Origin: CAVROP01 sp050008495
Lineage (GTDB): Bacteria; Acidobacteriota; Terriglobia; UBA7540
NCBI GenBank assembly: GCA_050008495.1
Contig: JBEKMN010000009.1
Span: 56,547 to 120,546, forward strand
Reading direction: 5' to 3'
DNA length: 64,000 nucleotides
The notes beneath the pieces are model-generated. The model was not told the DNA's origin. It worked only from the letters and a program-made list of their open reading frames with translations, and made no database searches. Every line of letters begins with the position of its first letter. Position 1 is the stretch's first letter. Positions 33,393 to 43,640 of the stretch are shown piece by piece. Position numbers and translations under genes: made by a program.

Positions 33393-35895
33393 ATTCGTAG
33401 CGAAGCGCCACTATGGGATCCACCTTGGTGGCGCGCCGGGCCGGGATGTACGTGGCCAGCATCGCCACCGCGGCGAGCAGCACCGTCGCCCCCACGGAGA
33501 TGAGCGGGCTCGTAGCCTCGAGGCCGTAGAGCATACTGGAAACGAGACGCACGGCGGCAAACGCCAGCGCCAGCCCGAGCACGACCCCTGTCGCGATCAA
33601 CGTCAGGCTCTTGCGAAAAACGAGCCACAGAATAGCAGGGCGCGAGGCTCCCAACGCCACGCGCAATCCGATCTCGCTGGTGCGCCGCGCCACCGTGTAT
33701 GAGACCAAACCATAGAGGCCGATGGCAGCGAGGGCAGCGGCCAACGCGCCAAAGGCCACACCCAACCACGCCACCATCCGGTCGCCGTAAATCGACTGCT
33801 GGATCGCAGACTTTACGGTCCGCACTTCATTCAACGGCACGTTAGAATCCATTTCGCGGACGGTTTGCCGTATGTTTCCTGTCAAGGCAACAGGGTTGCC
33901 GACTGCCCGGACATAGTAACTCAGTGAACTAACGCCGGCGTGGCTATCTTGCAGGTAAGGGATATAGATGAAGCGGGCCACCTTCTCGCGCAGGTCATCG
34001 TGAAAGCTGTCGCGTACTACGCCCACAATTTCGATGTCCAGCTTGACGTCGCCCGCGCCGAAGGCAAGGTGATGGCCCACGGCATTTCCGCCGGGAAAAA
34101 AGAAACGCGAAAACTGTTGGTTGACCATGGCGACTTTAGGCGCGCCACTTCCGTCAGCCTCCGTGAAATCGCGTCCGGCGACCAATGGAATCTTGAGGGT
34201 ACTCAAGAATCCCGCGCTGACGGCGTCTATCGCGCATTCCATGTCCTCGTCAGGGCGCGCGCGGTACCCTTCTACGGTTACGTTGCCGCCTCGGTCCGAC
34301 CCGCTAAAGACCCCGCCGCGAGCCGCACCCACGGTCGCCACCCCGGGCAGCGCTTTGAGCCGGCGCTCGACTTCCTGGTCGAATGCCAATCCCCGGGGGC
34401 CGCTGTAGCCACTGAGTTTGGGGTCTACAGAGAAGGAGAGCAGGTTCTCGGGCTGAAATCCGGGAGACTTCCGAAGAAGATTCCTCAGGCTTACCGCGAA
34501 CAAGCCCGCTGTCACCACCAGCACGATCGAGAGCGCCAGTTGCGCCACCACCAAGGCGCTGCGCCACCGTGCTTGGGCATGGCGGCCCGCGATGCCAACG
34601 GAGGATTCCTTGAGTGTTGGAGCAGTATCCACGCGCAGGGCTTGACCGGCGGGAAGCAGCCCGCAAATCAGGCCCGCAACCACCGACACGCAGAGATTGA
34701 AGGCCAGAACCCGGCCATCGAGCGCGGCAGAAAACGCGGCCGCGGTATCCTGTGGCAACAAGTAAATAAGCAACCGGCAGCAGACCCACGCCACCTCCAA
34801 ACCCACCAGCCCGCCCGCTGTGCCCAGCAGCAAGGTTTCGGTTACCAGTTGGCGAATGATGGCTCCACGGCGCGCCCCCAGCGCCAGCCGGATCGCGACT
34901 TCCCTCTGCCGCCCCGCGGCTTTGGCAATCATCAGGCCGGCAACGTTGGCGCAGGTAATTAACAACACCAGTCCCACACATCCGGCGAGCACCAGAAGGG
35001 GCTTCGCCCAAGTCTGGCTGAGGAGATTGATTCCCTGTGCTGCAGGGCGGAGTGAAATGTGCTGCCGCAAGTAACGGTCACGAAAAGTAGCGCGAGGGTT
35101 CTTGATCGACTGAATCTCGGCCTCGAGGATAGGGTGATAGGGGCCCTGAATCGCCGCTTCCGCCTGCTCGCGGGAAATCCCCGGCTTCAGATGCGCGAAG
35201 ATGTTCAACCACATGATGTCGCGCTCGACCAGACCGTTCCAATCCGGCGTAAGCTCCCGCTTCATGGCGATTGGGACGAACACATCAACGTTCTCTCCTT
35301 TCAGTAGACCGGTAAAACCAGACGCCGCAACACCGACGACCGTGAAAGGGTACGCATTCAGCGAAATCTTCCGGCCCACCACGTCCGCATCCCTTCCAAA
35401 GCGGCTCTGCCAGTAACTGTAACTAAGGACTGCCACCGGGCTGGCTCCAGGGACTCGGTCATCCTCCGGAATGAAGACCCGCCCGAGCGCCGGACCAACC
35501 CCCAGGACAGAGAAGAAGTTGCCGCTCACCACGTCGCCCCTGGCTCTCTCCGCCATGCCCCCTGTCGCCACGCTCAGGGGAATATGCGCTCGCGCAATCA
35601 CTCCATCAAACAATGGGATCGTATCCCGAACCTCCTTGTAGTGCGGATAGGAATAGACCATCTCATTGTTGTCCGAATTCGACCACCCGCTTCTGTATTC
35701 GGCGTCGTTGACAAGTACCAGACGACCTGGATCTTTCACCGGAAGCGCGCGCAGAATCGCCTGATCCAGTAACGAGAAGATCGCCGTATTCGCTCCGATT
35801 CCCAGCGCCAGCGTCAGCACAACAACTGCTGTGAAGCCAGGGTTCTTCGCCAGCATGCGCATGCCGAAGCGAACGTCGTTGAAAAATGTCGTCAT
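33391..35895 (-). CDS. ADOP-family ABC permease (ADOP-5)
   Basis: 834 residues from MTTFFNDVRFGMRML. Coupling loops are REVAIRLALGA and SEIGLRVALGA. Loop 1 is class II (FTGLLKGENVDVFVPIA) and longer than in most copies, with IQSIKNPRATFRDRYLRQ before the membrane-proximal end. This and ADOP-2 share the APIxxxL..SYPHY/AFEEL..VVSGNFFS style of loop 1, which suggests a subgroup. The C terminus is TYIPARRATKVDP..ALRYE. GAGGCAA lies before ATG 35895; another ATG is 4 codons upstream without a ribosome binding site. Confidence 0.92.
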   Translation of the reverse strand: MTTFFNDVRFGMRMLAKNPGFTAVVVLTLALGIGANTAIFSLLDQAILRALPVKDPGRLVLVNDAEYRSGWSNSDNNEMVYSYPHYKEVRDTIPLFDGVIARAHIPLSVATGGMAERARGDVVSGNFFSVLGVGPALGRVFIPEDDRVPGASPVAVLSYSYWQSRFGRDADVVGRKISLNAYPFTVVGVAASGFTGLLKGENVDVFVPIAMKRELTPDWNGLVERDIMWLNIFAHLKPGISREQAEAAIQGPYHPILEAEIQSIKNPRATFRDRYLRQHISLRPAAQGINLLSQTWAKPLLVLAGCVGLVLLITCANVAGLMIAKAAGRQREVAIRLALGARRGAIIRQLVTETLLLGTAGGLVGLEVAWVCCRLLIYLLPQDTAAAFSAALDGRVLAFNLCVSVVAGLICGLLPAGQALRVDTAPTLKESSVGIAGRHAQARWRSALVVAQLALSIVLVVTAGLFAVSLRNLLRKSPGFQPENLLSFSVDPKLSGYSGPRGLAFDQEVERRLKALPGVATVGAARGGVFSGSDRGGNVTVEGYRARPDEDMECAIDAVSAGFLSTLKIPLVAGRDFTEADGSGAPKVAMVNQQFSRFFFPGGNAVGHHLAFGAGDVKLDIEIVGVVRDSFHDDLREKVARFIYIPYLQDSHAGVSSLSYYVRAVGNPVALTGNIRQTVREMDSNVPLNEVRTVKSAIQQSIYGDRMVAWLGVAFGALAAALAAIGLYGLVSYTVARRTSEIGLRVALGASRPAILWLVFRKSLTLIATGVVLGLALAFAAVRLVSSMLYGLEATSPLISVGATVLLAAVAMLATYIPARRATKVDPIVALRYE

Positions 35896-35922
35896 TATTT
35901 GCCTCATTTTTCTGCAACCTGT

Positions 35923-35990
35923 CAGCCCTCAGCTATCAGCAAACTAGTGTTTCGGTTTGCTGACGGCTGATCGCTGAGGGCTGACAGCTT
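35923..35990. repeat. Heptad-period hairpin between ADOP-4 and ADOP-5
   Basis: CTGTCAG/CCCTCAG/CTATCAG units face GCTGACG/GCTGATC/GCTGAGG/GCTGACA units across an 18-bp loop. This is the cleanest example in the window. Confidence 0.88.
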
Positions 35991-38422
35991 TACTCGTACC
36001 TCAACGCCTCCATCGGATCGACCTTAGTTGCCCGGCGTGCCGGGATGTAGCTGGCCAGCGCCGCCACCGCTGTCAAAACCAGGGAAACGACCAGGTAAGT
36101 CAGGGGATCCGTGGGGCGGATACCATAGAGCAAGCTCGCCAGGAAGCGGGTCAGAACTAACGCCCCGGCAACGCCTAGACCCACCCCAACCAGGCCCAAC
36201 GTTAGCCCGTGTCCAACTACGAGCCTGAACACGTCAGACTCTCGCGCTCCCAAGGCCATGCGAATGCCGATCTCGTGCGTGCGCTGGCTGACCGCATAGG
36301 AAGTCACCCCATAGATGCCAACCGCCGCCAGGGTCAGGGCCAGGAAAGCGAAAATCCCGAGCAGAATGAAAGCCAAGCGTTGCGCTGAGACCACCCCGGA
36401 GATGATCTCGTCCATGGTTTTGACATTGAAGACTGGCTGATCTCTGTCCACCGCCCGGATTGCGTTTCTTATCGCAGGTACTAGGGCGCCAGGCTCCGAA
36501 TCCGTGCGCACGACCAGGCTCATCGTCTGATCGCCGGTTTGCAAATAAGGGAAATAGATCGTGGGACGCGGCTGCTGATCGAAGCCCGTGTCGTGCACCC
36601 CGCCGACTACACCCACAATTTCCCACGGTCGCGATACCTCTGCGAACTGCAAATGTTTTCCTACCGGGTCTTGGTTCGGGAAAAAGCGCCGGGCCAGCGT
36701 CGCGTCGACGATCGCGACCCGCGGGCCATCCGCATTGTCGTGGTCCGTGAAAGCCCGCCCCTGAAGAAACGGAATCCCCATCGTCCCAAAGTAGCTGGGG
36801 CTCACATCTCTGAAATCCGCCGCGGGGGCCTCGCCCGGTACCGACGGCGGCGCCTCTTTGACGATGAAGCGCCCCATATCCATGTCGTCCTGGCTCAGGG
36901 GAATAATCTCGGTGAGTGCCGCCGAACGAACCGCAGGCAGGGCCGCGACGTTGCCCAGGAACTGCTGGAAGGTTAATGACCGCTGCCGCGGTTCCCTGTA
37001 TTTCGAGTCTTTGGTGTCGTTGGGCAGTTTGATTCGCAGGGTGAGCAGGTGCTGCGGATTGAAGCCCGGGTTGGCTTCCAGAAGCCGCCAGAAGCTCTTA
37101 ATCATCAGGCCAGCGCCGATCACCAACACAACCGCCAGGGCAGCTTCGCCAATCACCAGTGCGGCGCGCGCACGGTGTGCCTCCCGGCTGGCAAGCATGC
37201 CTCTTCCACCTTCTTTGAGCGACTCGTTAACGTCGCATCTTGCGCCCTGAAAGGCGGGGACCAGGCCGAAGACGATTCCGGTGAGCAGCGAGACCACCAG
37301 CGTAAAGAGAACGACTCTCGCGTCCATGTGGATCTTGGGCAGCAAAACCGCGTCCGCAGCGTTCGGAACGGGGATGCGCGAAGGCACCACTCTCATTAAC
37401 AGATCGGTCCCCCACACAGCGAGCAACAGGCCCGTGATTCCTCCCCCGAGCGCCAACAGCATGCTCTCAGACAGGAACTGGCGGATCAGCCGGAATCGTC
37501 CAGCGCCCAGCGCTATGCGCAGGGCCACTTCCCGCTCGCGGCTGACGGCGCGCGCCAGCAGCAGATTGGCCACGTTCACGCAGGCGATGAGCAGGACGAA
37601 AGCGACGCCGCCCAGCAGCAACAGGAGCGCCGGCCGGATGTACTCCACCCGCGCGGCTTCGAGCGGCACCAGCACCACGCCCCAGCCTTTCCGGTCGAGT
37701 CGCTGGCTTTCGATGCGTTGCGCAATCAGGCTCATCTCCGCGGACGCCTGCTCGAGCGTGATCCCCGGCTTGGGCCTGCCGAAGACGCCAAGATCGCTGT
37801 CGGCGCGCTTCACCCAATCGTTATCGAAGGGCACAACAACATCCATGGGAAAGAGCGCGGCGAACGAAGCGGGAAGCACACCGATGATCGTATACAGCTC
37901 GCTGTTCAGCGTGATGCCACGCCCAACAACATCAGGGTCAGACCCAAAGCGCCGCTGCCAGTAGCCGTAGGACAGTACCAACAGATTGTGTCGGCCCCGC
38001 GCTTCATCGAGTCGAAAGGTCCTGCCCAGGACCGGCTTGATCCCGAAGAAGTCCCCGAAATTCGTGGTCACGCGCAGTCCGGCTACCTGCTCCGGCTCGC
38101 CCACGCCCGTCACTGTCCCGGTACCATGTTCGAACAGGAACAGATCCTCGAATGACTTGTTCTGCTCCCTCCAGTCGAGATAATCCCTGCCCGTAGGCCC
38201 CACGCGACTCCAACCGTGCGCCATGTTGCGAATCCAAATCACCACCAGGCGGTCGGCGGCCCTGATTGGAAGGCGCTGAAGGAGCACCGTATTCACCACG
38301 CTGAAAATGGCCGCGTTTGCGCCAATCCCCAGCGCCAGCGTCAACAACGCGACGGCGGTGAAGCTGCGATTCTTCGCCAGCACTCGAATTCCGTAACGAA
38401 TGTCCTGAAGCAGTGTGGCCAT
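35990..38422 (-). CDS. ADOP-family ABC permease (ADOP-4)
   Basis: 810 residues. Coupling loops are REVALRIALGA and HEIGIRMALGA. Loop 1 has a divergent version of the conserved stretch (FAALFPMDVVVPFDNDW), shorter than both main classes but closer to class I. The C terminus is SYIPARRATKVDPMEALRYE. Two adjacent ATG codons are possible starts. GAGGT lies upstream, and the second (38422) has better spacing. Confidence 0.92.
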   Translation of the reverse strand: MATLLQDIRYGIRVLAKNRSFTAVALLTLALGIGANAAIFSVVNTVLLQRLPIRAADRLVVIWIRNMAHGWSRVGPTGRDYLDWREQNKSFEDLFLFEHGTGTVTGVGEPEQVAGLRVTTNFGDFFGIKPVLGRTFRLDEARGRHNLLVLSYGYWQRRFGSDPDVVGRGITLNSELYTIIGVLPASFAALFPMDVVVPFDNDWVKRADSDLGVFGRPKPGITLEQASAEMSLIAQRIESQRLDRKGWGVVLVPLEAARVEYIRPALLLLLGGVAFVLLIACVNVANLLLARAVSREREVALRIALGAGRFRLIRQFLSESMLLALGGGITGLLLAVWGTDLLMRVVPSRIPVPNAADAVLLPKIHMDARVVLFTLVVSLLTGIVFGLVPAFQGARCDVNESLKEGGRGMLASREAHRARAALVIGEAALAVVLVIGAGLMIKSFWRLLEANPGFNPQHLLTLRIKLPNDTKDSKYREPRQRSLTFQQFLGNVAALPAVRSAALTEIIPLSQDDMDMGRFIVKEAPPSVPGEAPAADFRDVSPSYFGTMGIPFLQGRAFTDHDNADGPRVAIVDATLARRFFPNQDPVGKHLQFAEVSRPWEIVGVVGGVHDTGFDQQPRPTIYFPYLQTGDQTMSLVVRTDSEPGALVPAIRNAIRAVDRDQPVFNVKTMDEIISGVVSAQRLAFILLGIFAFLALTLAAVGIYGVTSYAVSQRTHEIGIRMALGARESDVFRLVVGHGLTLGLVGVGLGVAGALVLTRFLASLLYGIRPTDPLTYLVVSLVLTAVAALASYIPARRATKVDPMEALRYE

Positions 38423-38441
38423 CATTTACCTCAATGTCTTG

Positions 38442-38529
38442 CAAGCTGTCAGCCGTCAGCTTTCAGCAAGCAACTGCGGACTCTGCGCTTGCTGCCTGCT
38501 GACGGCTGAAAGCTGAGAGCTGACAGCTT
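38442..38529. repeat. Heptad-period hairpin between ADOP-3 and ADOP-4
   Basis: CTGTCAG/CCGTCAG/CTTTCAG units face GCTGACG/GCTGAAA/GCTGAGA/GCTGACA units, with a loop of about 32 bp. Confidence 0.85.
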
Positions 38530-41003
38530 TATTCATACCGCAGCGCTACCACCGGATCCACCGCCGTCGCCCGGTGCGCCGGAAGGTATGTAGCTACGAA
38601 GGCGACTGCGGCCAGCACAAGTGTAGCGGCTGCAAACGTCAGTGGATCAGACGCCTGCACGCCGAAGAGCAGGCTGGCCATCAGCCGCGCCAGCCCCAAT
38701 GCCCCTACGATGCCAATGCACACGCCGATTCCCACCAGTGTCATACCCTGCCTCACGATCAGGCCAAGCACCGATGCGCGGCTGGCGCCCAGGGCCATTC
38801 GAATACCGACCTCTTGCGTTCGCTGTACGACGGAATAGGCGAGCACGCCGTAGATGCCCACGGTAGCCAGGAGCAGAGCCAACAGCCCGAAAGCGCTCAT
38901 CAAGAACGCGCCCATACGGGGCGCCCAAAGGCCCTGATCGAGCAATCCTCCGATGGTGCTCACGCCCACGAACGCCAAATTGCGATCGAGCGACTGCACC
39001 GACTCGCGCACTGACGGTAACACGGTCTTGGGGTCCCCCATGGTGCGCACCTGAAGAACCGCGGAGGGCGAATAAGCTTGGGTGATGGGCAAATACGCAA
39101 CTGGCTGGGGATCTTCCCCAACTCCAAATTGCCACGAATCTCCGACTTCTCCTACAACCTCTACCAGCATTGTCTCGCCGATGAAGTGGAAGCGCTTACC
39201 CAGAGGGCTCTCGCCTGGCCAGAAGTGTTTTGCCATCGCGTGATTAACAATGGCGACCGGCTTTGTCTCCTTGCGATCCACGTCGTTGAATGCCCGGCCT
39301 TGACGAAGGGGGATGCCCAGGGTTTGAAAATAGCCGGAGGAAACGTCGTTTACTGCCGTCAGGGTTCCCCGGAGGCCGCTCGCCGCGTCCTGCCCTTCGA
39401 GGAAAATAGTCCTGGCCACGCCGCCCCCGAGGGGGAAGTTGGAAGCGACTGCCGCCGATTGAACCCCTGGAGACGATGCGGCGCGCACGATCGCATCGCG
39501 GAAGTACTGCTCACCCCGGTCCTCGTCGTAATGTTGTGATCCCAGGTCAAACCCCAACAGGAAGAGCCGCTTGGATTCAAAGCCCGGGTCAAGCCCCTGC
39601 GCGAAGGCCAGACTGCGCAGGAACAACGCAGCCCCGACCAGCGCGATCAGGGCGAGCGCGACTTCGGAAACAACCAGCGCCTGGCGAAATCGGCTCCGCC
39701 CCCAGGCCATGCTTCCACTCCTCCCGCCGGAATTGAGGGTCTCCATCAACGTCGGGCGCGAAACTCTCCACGCGGGAACCAGGCCAAACAGAATCGCCGT
39801 CAAAACGGCGGCCGCGAAGGTAAACGCCCATACCCGGCCATCCAACGGCAATGCCAGATCGCTTTGCCGCAGGAATGCCGGCCGTTGAGACCACAGCGCC
39901 CATCTGCCCCAGTATCCAATCACCAAGCCGACTGCCCCGCCCAGCAAGGAAAGCAGAAAACTCTCTGTGAGCGACTGGCGCGCCAATCGACGGGATCCCG
40001 CGCCTAACGCGGCTCGCAAGCACATCTCCTTCTCACGCCGGGCAGTTTGCGAGAGCATCAGGCTCGCCAGATTGACACAGGCAATCAGCAGGACCATGCC
40101 CACAATCACCATCATGAGTATGCCCGCTTTCGCCACCTGCTCGTGCTGGTTGATGCCGAGCGAGGCATCCGCTACCGGCGACAGAGTGGCGCCGCGACCC
40201 CGATTGTCGTTGGGGTATTGCTGCTCGAGCCTGGAGGCGATTGTCTCGACGGCAGTCGCCGCCCGGCGCAAGGTCACGCCTGTCTTTAACCGTCCGACGG
40301 CGGTCAAATCCAGAAAACGGCGGTGCAGGAAGTTGTCCTCAATAAACCCGGCAAGGACCTGCGTGTGCATGCTGATGGGAATCCAGATCTGGTCGGAGTT
40401 GGCGAAGAGAAATGTCCCCTTGAATTGCGGCGGAGTCACTCCGATCACGGTGTAATCCGTTCCGTTCAAGGTCAATCGTTTTCCCAATACGCCGGGCGAG
40501 CTTCCGAACTCGCGCGACCAGAGGGCGTAGCTTAAGACCACCACCGTATCGCCGCCGGGATGCTTATCCTCGTCGGGCCAGAACGTCCTCCCCAAAACGG
40601 CGCGCACACCCAGCACGTCGAAATAATTCGCGGTAACCAGCGATCCCTGATAGCGTGTTGGCTTCTCACCGCCGCTCCTGGTCAATCTGACCCCTATGAA
40701 GCCCGTTATGCCGGAAAAGACATCCGCTTGCCGGGCGAAGTCTTCGTAGTTCAGGACCGACATTCCGAGGCGCGTAGCATTCCCCAGCGCTACCGTCGTC
40801 TTCCTGTCGGTTGTGTCCAGTTCGAAGAGGCGCGCGGCGTCCGTGACGGGAAGAGGGTTGAGCAACACCGCGTTCACAATCGTGAAGATCGCCGTATTGG
40901 CCCCAATGCCCAGCGCCAGCGTCAGCACCGCGACAACGGCGAAGCCGGGATTTCTGGCCAACATGCGAAGTGCGAAGCGAACGTCCTGGAGCAGTGTGCC
41001 CAT
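38529..41003 (-). CDS. ADOP-family ABC permease (ADOP-3)
   Basis: 824 residues from MGTLLQDVRFALRML. Coupling loops are KEMCLRAALGA and QEVGIRMALGA. Loop 1 is class II (FKGTFLFANSDQIWIPIS). The terminal motif is degenerate (TYLPAHRATAVDP..ALRYE; His in place of Arg). GGAGA lies before ATG 41003. In-frame upstream codons up to 41024 extend into the ribosome binding site and are rejected. Confidence 0.92.
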   Translation of the reverse strand: MGTLLQDVRFALRMLARNPGFAVVAVLTLALGIGANTAIFTIVNAVLLNPLPVTDAARLFELDTTDRKTTVALGNATRLGMSVLNYEDFARQADVFSGITGFIGVRLTRSGGEKPTRYQGSLVTANYFDVLGVRAVLGRTFWPDEDKHPGGDTVVVLSYALWSREFGSSPGVLGKRLTLNGTDYTVIGVTPPQFKGTFLFANSDQIWIPISMHTQVLAGFIEDNFLHRRFLDLTAVGRLKTGVTLRRAATAVETIASRLEQQYPNDNRGRGATLSPVADASLGINQHEQVAKAGILMMVIVGMVLLIACVNLASLMLSQTARREKEMCLRAALGAGSRRLARQSLTESFLLSLLGGAVGLVIGYWGRWALWSQRPAFLRQSDLALPLDGRVWAFTFAAAVLTAILFGLVPAWRVSRPTLMETLNSGGRSGSMAWGRSRFRQALVVSEVALALIALVGAALFLRSLAFAQGLDPGFESKRLFLLGFDLGSQHYDEDRGEQYFRDAIVRAASSPGVQSAAVASNFPLGGGVARTIFLEGQDAASGLRGTLTAVNDVSSGYFQTLGIPLRQGRAFNDVDRKETKPVAIVNHAMAKHFWPGESPLGKRFHFIGETMLVEVVGEVGDSWQFGVGEDPQPVAYLPITQAYSPSAVLQVRTMGDPKTVLPSVRESVQSLDRNLAFVGVSTIGGLLDQGLWAPRMGAFLMSAFGLLALLLATVGIYGVLAYSVVQRTQEVGIRMALGASRASVLGLIVRQGMTLVGIGVCIGIVGALGLARLMASLLFGVQASDPLTFAAATLVLAAVAFVATYLPAHRATAVDPVVALRYE

Positions 41004-41025
41004 CGTTGTCTCCATCACCGGCAAG

Positions 41026-41101
41026 TGGCTAGTGGTTAGTGGCTAGTGGCTAGACGAACAGCTCTTTACTGGCCACTAACCACTAGCCACTAACCACTGC
41101 T
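41026..41101. repeat. Heptad-period hairpin between ADOP-2 and ADOP-3
   Basis: AGTGGCT/AGTGGTT/AGTGGCT/AGTGGCT units face GGCCACT/AACCACT/AGCCACT/AACCACT units, with a loop of about 20 bp. Confidence 0.85.
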
Positions 41102-43588
41102 TTATTCATACCTCAGCGCTACCATCGGATCCACCCGCGCTGCCCGCTGCGCCGGAATCAAGCTCGCCGCAAGCACCACGATCGCCAGGCCCAGTATTGC
41201 CGCGGCGAAGGCGAGGGGGTCGCCCGGTCCCAGTCCAAACAGCATGGAGCGGAGCACCCGCGCGCCTGCCACCGCCAGCGGGAGGCCGACGAGCAGGCCC
41301 GCCACACTGACCGTCAGACTCTCGCGCAGGACCATCCAGAGCACCTGCCGGCGTTGTGCTCCCAGAGCCATCCGCACTCCGATTTCTGCCGTGCGGCGGC
41401 TCACTCGATACGAAAGCGTCCCGTAAAGCCCCGTCGCCACGAGCAGCGCGGCAAGAAATCCGAAGGAGATGGCCAGGCGCGCCGACAATCGCTCGTCGGT
41501 AAACGACTTCTCAAACTGTTCCTGCTGGGTCATAGGCTCGAGCAGCGGCAGATCGGGCCCAAACTCCCTGACGGCGCGACGGACTACCGGCAGTAACGCC
41601 AGAGGATTGCCTTCCGTTCGTAACTCTACGTGCATGGTTGCCGTGCCGCTGATTTGCGTGTAGGGAAAATAAGCCATGGGCTTGGCTTCCTCCTCCACGC
41701 TGGTATATTTGCTGTCCTGAACCACTCCTACAATTGTGTATTGGTCGGCCTTGAGCCCTCGATCGAACGCGACGTGGTGTCCCAGGGGTTCGTGGCCGGC
41801 AAGATAACGCTCAGCAAAGGTTCGATTGATAATCGCCACCTTGGGGGTAGCCGCCGTGTCAGTATCGTTGAAGTCGCGCCCGACAAGGATCGGAACGTGG
41901 AGCACATGAAAGTAATCCGGCCCGACACTGTTGCAGCGCATGGAGGAGGAAGCACCCGCGCGTGGCGGCGCTCCGTCCACGTACGCGTCAGTGTTGTTGC
42001 TCCATCCCGACCCAATACGATTCTCCATTAATGTCGCGGATTCAACGCCCGGCAATGCCCGCAGCCGGTCCATGAGCGAGCGGAAGAAATGAACGACCTC
42101 CGCATCGGTGTGGAGCGCTTTTGGCGGGGTAATACCGAAAACCACCAAACCTTGCGTACGCAGCCCGAGGTTCAGGGTCTCCAGATTTCGGAGCGTGCGT
42201 AATAACAAGCTGGTGCACACCAGCAACGCCAGGCAGAGAGCAATCTGAAATGCCACGACCGCCTGCCCGCGGCGCTGTTGTTCCTTGCCGCGTGTGGAGC
42301 CGGGAGCGCCGGCTGTGCGCGTGAAGCCGGGGGAGCTGCGGACGGCATTACGCAGGGGAGCGAGACCGAATAACAGAGCCGCGAGTGCCGAGAGAGCCAA
42401 GGTGAACGCCAGCACCCTTTGGTCAGGCGACACGTTGAAATCCAGCCCTGACCAGGCCACCATGGCTTCCGTCGCCCAGGTGGCGAAGAGCCAGCCCAAC
42501 GCGGTTCCCGCTCCCACCAGAACCAGGCTCTCGGTCAGCAATTGACGAAAGAGCTGCAATCGGGTTGCGCCCAAAGCGAGTCGCAGCCTGAATTCCTGCC
42601 CACGCACACTGTTCCTGGCCACCAGAAGCATGGCCACATTGCCGCACGCAATCACCAACACCACGCCGACCATCGCCATCAGTACCAGAAGCGGTTTCTC
42701 GTAGTCCTCCCGCAGGTTCTCGATGCCCCGCACGGGCGAGAAGAGAAGCTTAGCCGGTTGCGCCTTCGGGTCCGGCTTGACACCTGTCGCGGCCAACGTG
42801 CGTTGATAAACGGGATTCAATTGCGCCAGCGCCCGCTCTTGGCTGATCCCAGGTTGCAGTCGCCCAATCATCAGCAGGAAGAGCCAGGTCGGATCTCCGT
42901 AGAGACTGTCGGGGCTGTCGGGAGAGCGGCCCCACGGCTTCAAATCCGCGCGGCTTTGGAAAGGAACCCAAATATCAGTTGACTCGCCTTGACCGACGCC
43001 CTCGAACTCCCTTGGAGTAATTCCAACGATCGTGAACGGAACCCCTTTGACGTAGAGTGTCTCGCCGAGCGCCGCGGGATTACGGCCGAAGCGCCGTGTC
43101 CAGTAAGCGTAGCTCAGCACCGCCGTCTGGGTGTGGCGAGTTTCGTCTTCGAGAGTGAATCCCCGGCCGCGCGCCAGGTGAACACCCAGCCCCGAGAAGA
43201 AGTTTCCGCTCACCATATCGGCGTTGGCCTCTTCGGGCTCAGCGCCAAAGCGTACCGCCACCTTTCTGTAGCTGAGCGGCACGTAAGCAACGAGGTCCGA
43301 AAGAACGTTATGTTGCTGGCGGAGTTCCTCGAAAGCGGGTTCGGTCAAGGAAGTGTCGTTGTAACCCGTCTGCGAGGTGTTGGGGGGCTGGTCGGTGGTG
43401 TGGAAGCGAACCAACCGTTCCGGATCGGACACCGGCAAACGGCGCACCAGCGCCGCATTCATCACGCTGAAAATCGCCGTGTTCGCGCCGATCCCCAGCG
43501 CCAGCGTCAGCACCGCGACCGCCGTGAAGCCGGGATTCTTCGCCAACATGCGAATGCCGTAGCGAACGTCCTGAAACAGTGTCGCCAT
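41102..43588 (-). CDS. ADOP-family ABC permease (ADOP-2)
   Basis: 828 residues from MATLFQDVRYGIRML. Coupling loops are QEFRLRLALGA (most divergent unit 1 loop of the set) and AEIGVRMALGA. Loop 1 is class II (FEGVGQGESTDIWVPFQ). The terminal motif is SLIPAQRAARVDP..ALRYE, with Gln in place of the first Arg. GGAG precedes two adjacent ATG codons (43591 and 43588). Upstream sits the four-helix-bundle gene, so this permease is separated from ADOP-1 by about 490 bp. Confidence 0.92.
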   Translation of the reverse strand: MATLFQDVRYGIRMLAKNPGFTAVAVLTLALGIGANTAIFSVMNAALVRRLPVSDPERLVRFHTTDQPPNTSQTGYNDTSLTEPAFEELRQQHNVLSDLVAYVPLSYRKVAVRFGAEPEEANADMVSGNFFSGLGVHLARGRGFTLEDETRHTQTAVLSYAYWTRRFGRNPAALGETLYVKGVPFTIVGITPREFEGVGQGESTDIWVPFQSRADLKPWGRSPDSPDSLYGDPTWLFLLMIGRLQPGISQERALAQLNPVYQRTLAATGVKPDPKAQPAKLLFSPVRGIENLREDYEKPLLVLMAMVGVVLVIACGNVAMLLVARNSVRGQEFRLRLALGATRLQLFRQLLTESLVLVGAGTALGWLFATWATEAMVAWSGLDFNVSPDQRVLAFTLALSALAALLFGLAPLRNAVRSSPGFTRTAGAPGSTRGKEQQRRGQAVVAFQIALCLALLVCTSLLLRTLRNLETLNLGLRTQGLVVFGITPPKALHTDAEVVHFFRSLMDRLRALPGVESATLMENRIGSGWSNNTDAYVDGAPPRAGASSSMRCNSVGPDYFHVLHVPILVGRDFNDTDTAATPKVAIINRTFAERYLAGHEPLGHHVAFDRGLKADQYTIVGVVQDSKYTSVEEEAKPMAYFPYTQISGTATMHVELRTEGNPLALLPVVRRAVREFGPDLPLLEPMTQQEQFEKSFTDERLSARLAISFGFLAALLVATGLYGTLSYRVSRRTAEIGVRMALGAQRRQVLWMVLRESLTVSVAGLLVGLPLAVAGARVLRSMLFGLGPGDPLAFAAAILGLAIVVLAASLIPAQRAARVDPMVALRYE

Positions 43589-43607
43589 CATGTTCTCCGT
43601 CACCAAG

Positions 43608-43640
43608 CAAGTGGCTAGTGGTCAGTGGCTAGTGGCTAGT
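43608..43640. repeat. Heptad repeat running into the four-helix-bundle gene
   Basis: AGTGGCT/AGTGGTC/AGTGGCT/AGTGGCT units (period 7). On the minus strand they supply the last three codons and the TAG stop of the gene at 43629. Confidence 0.75.
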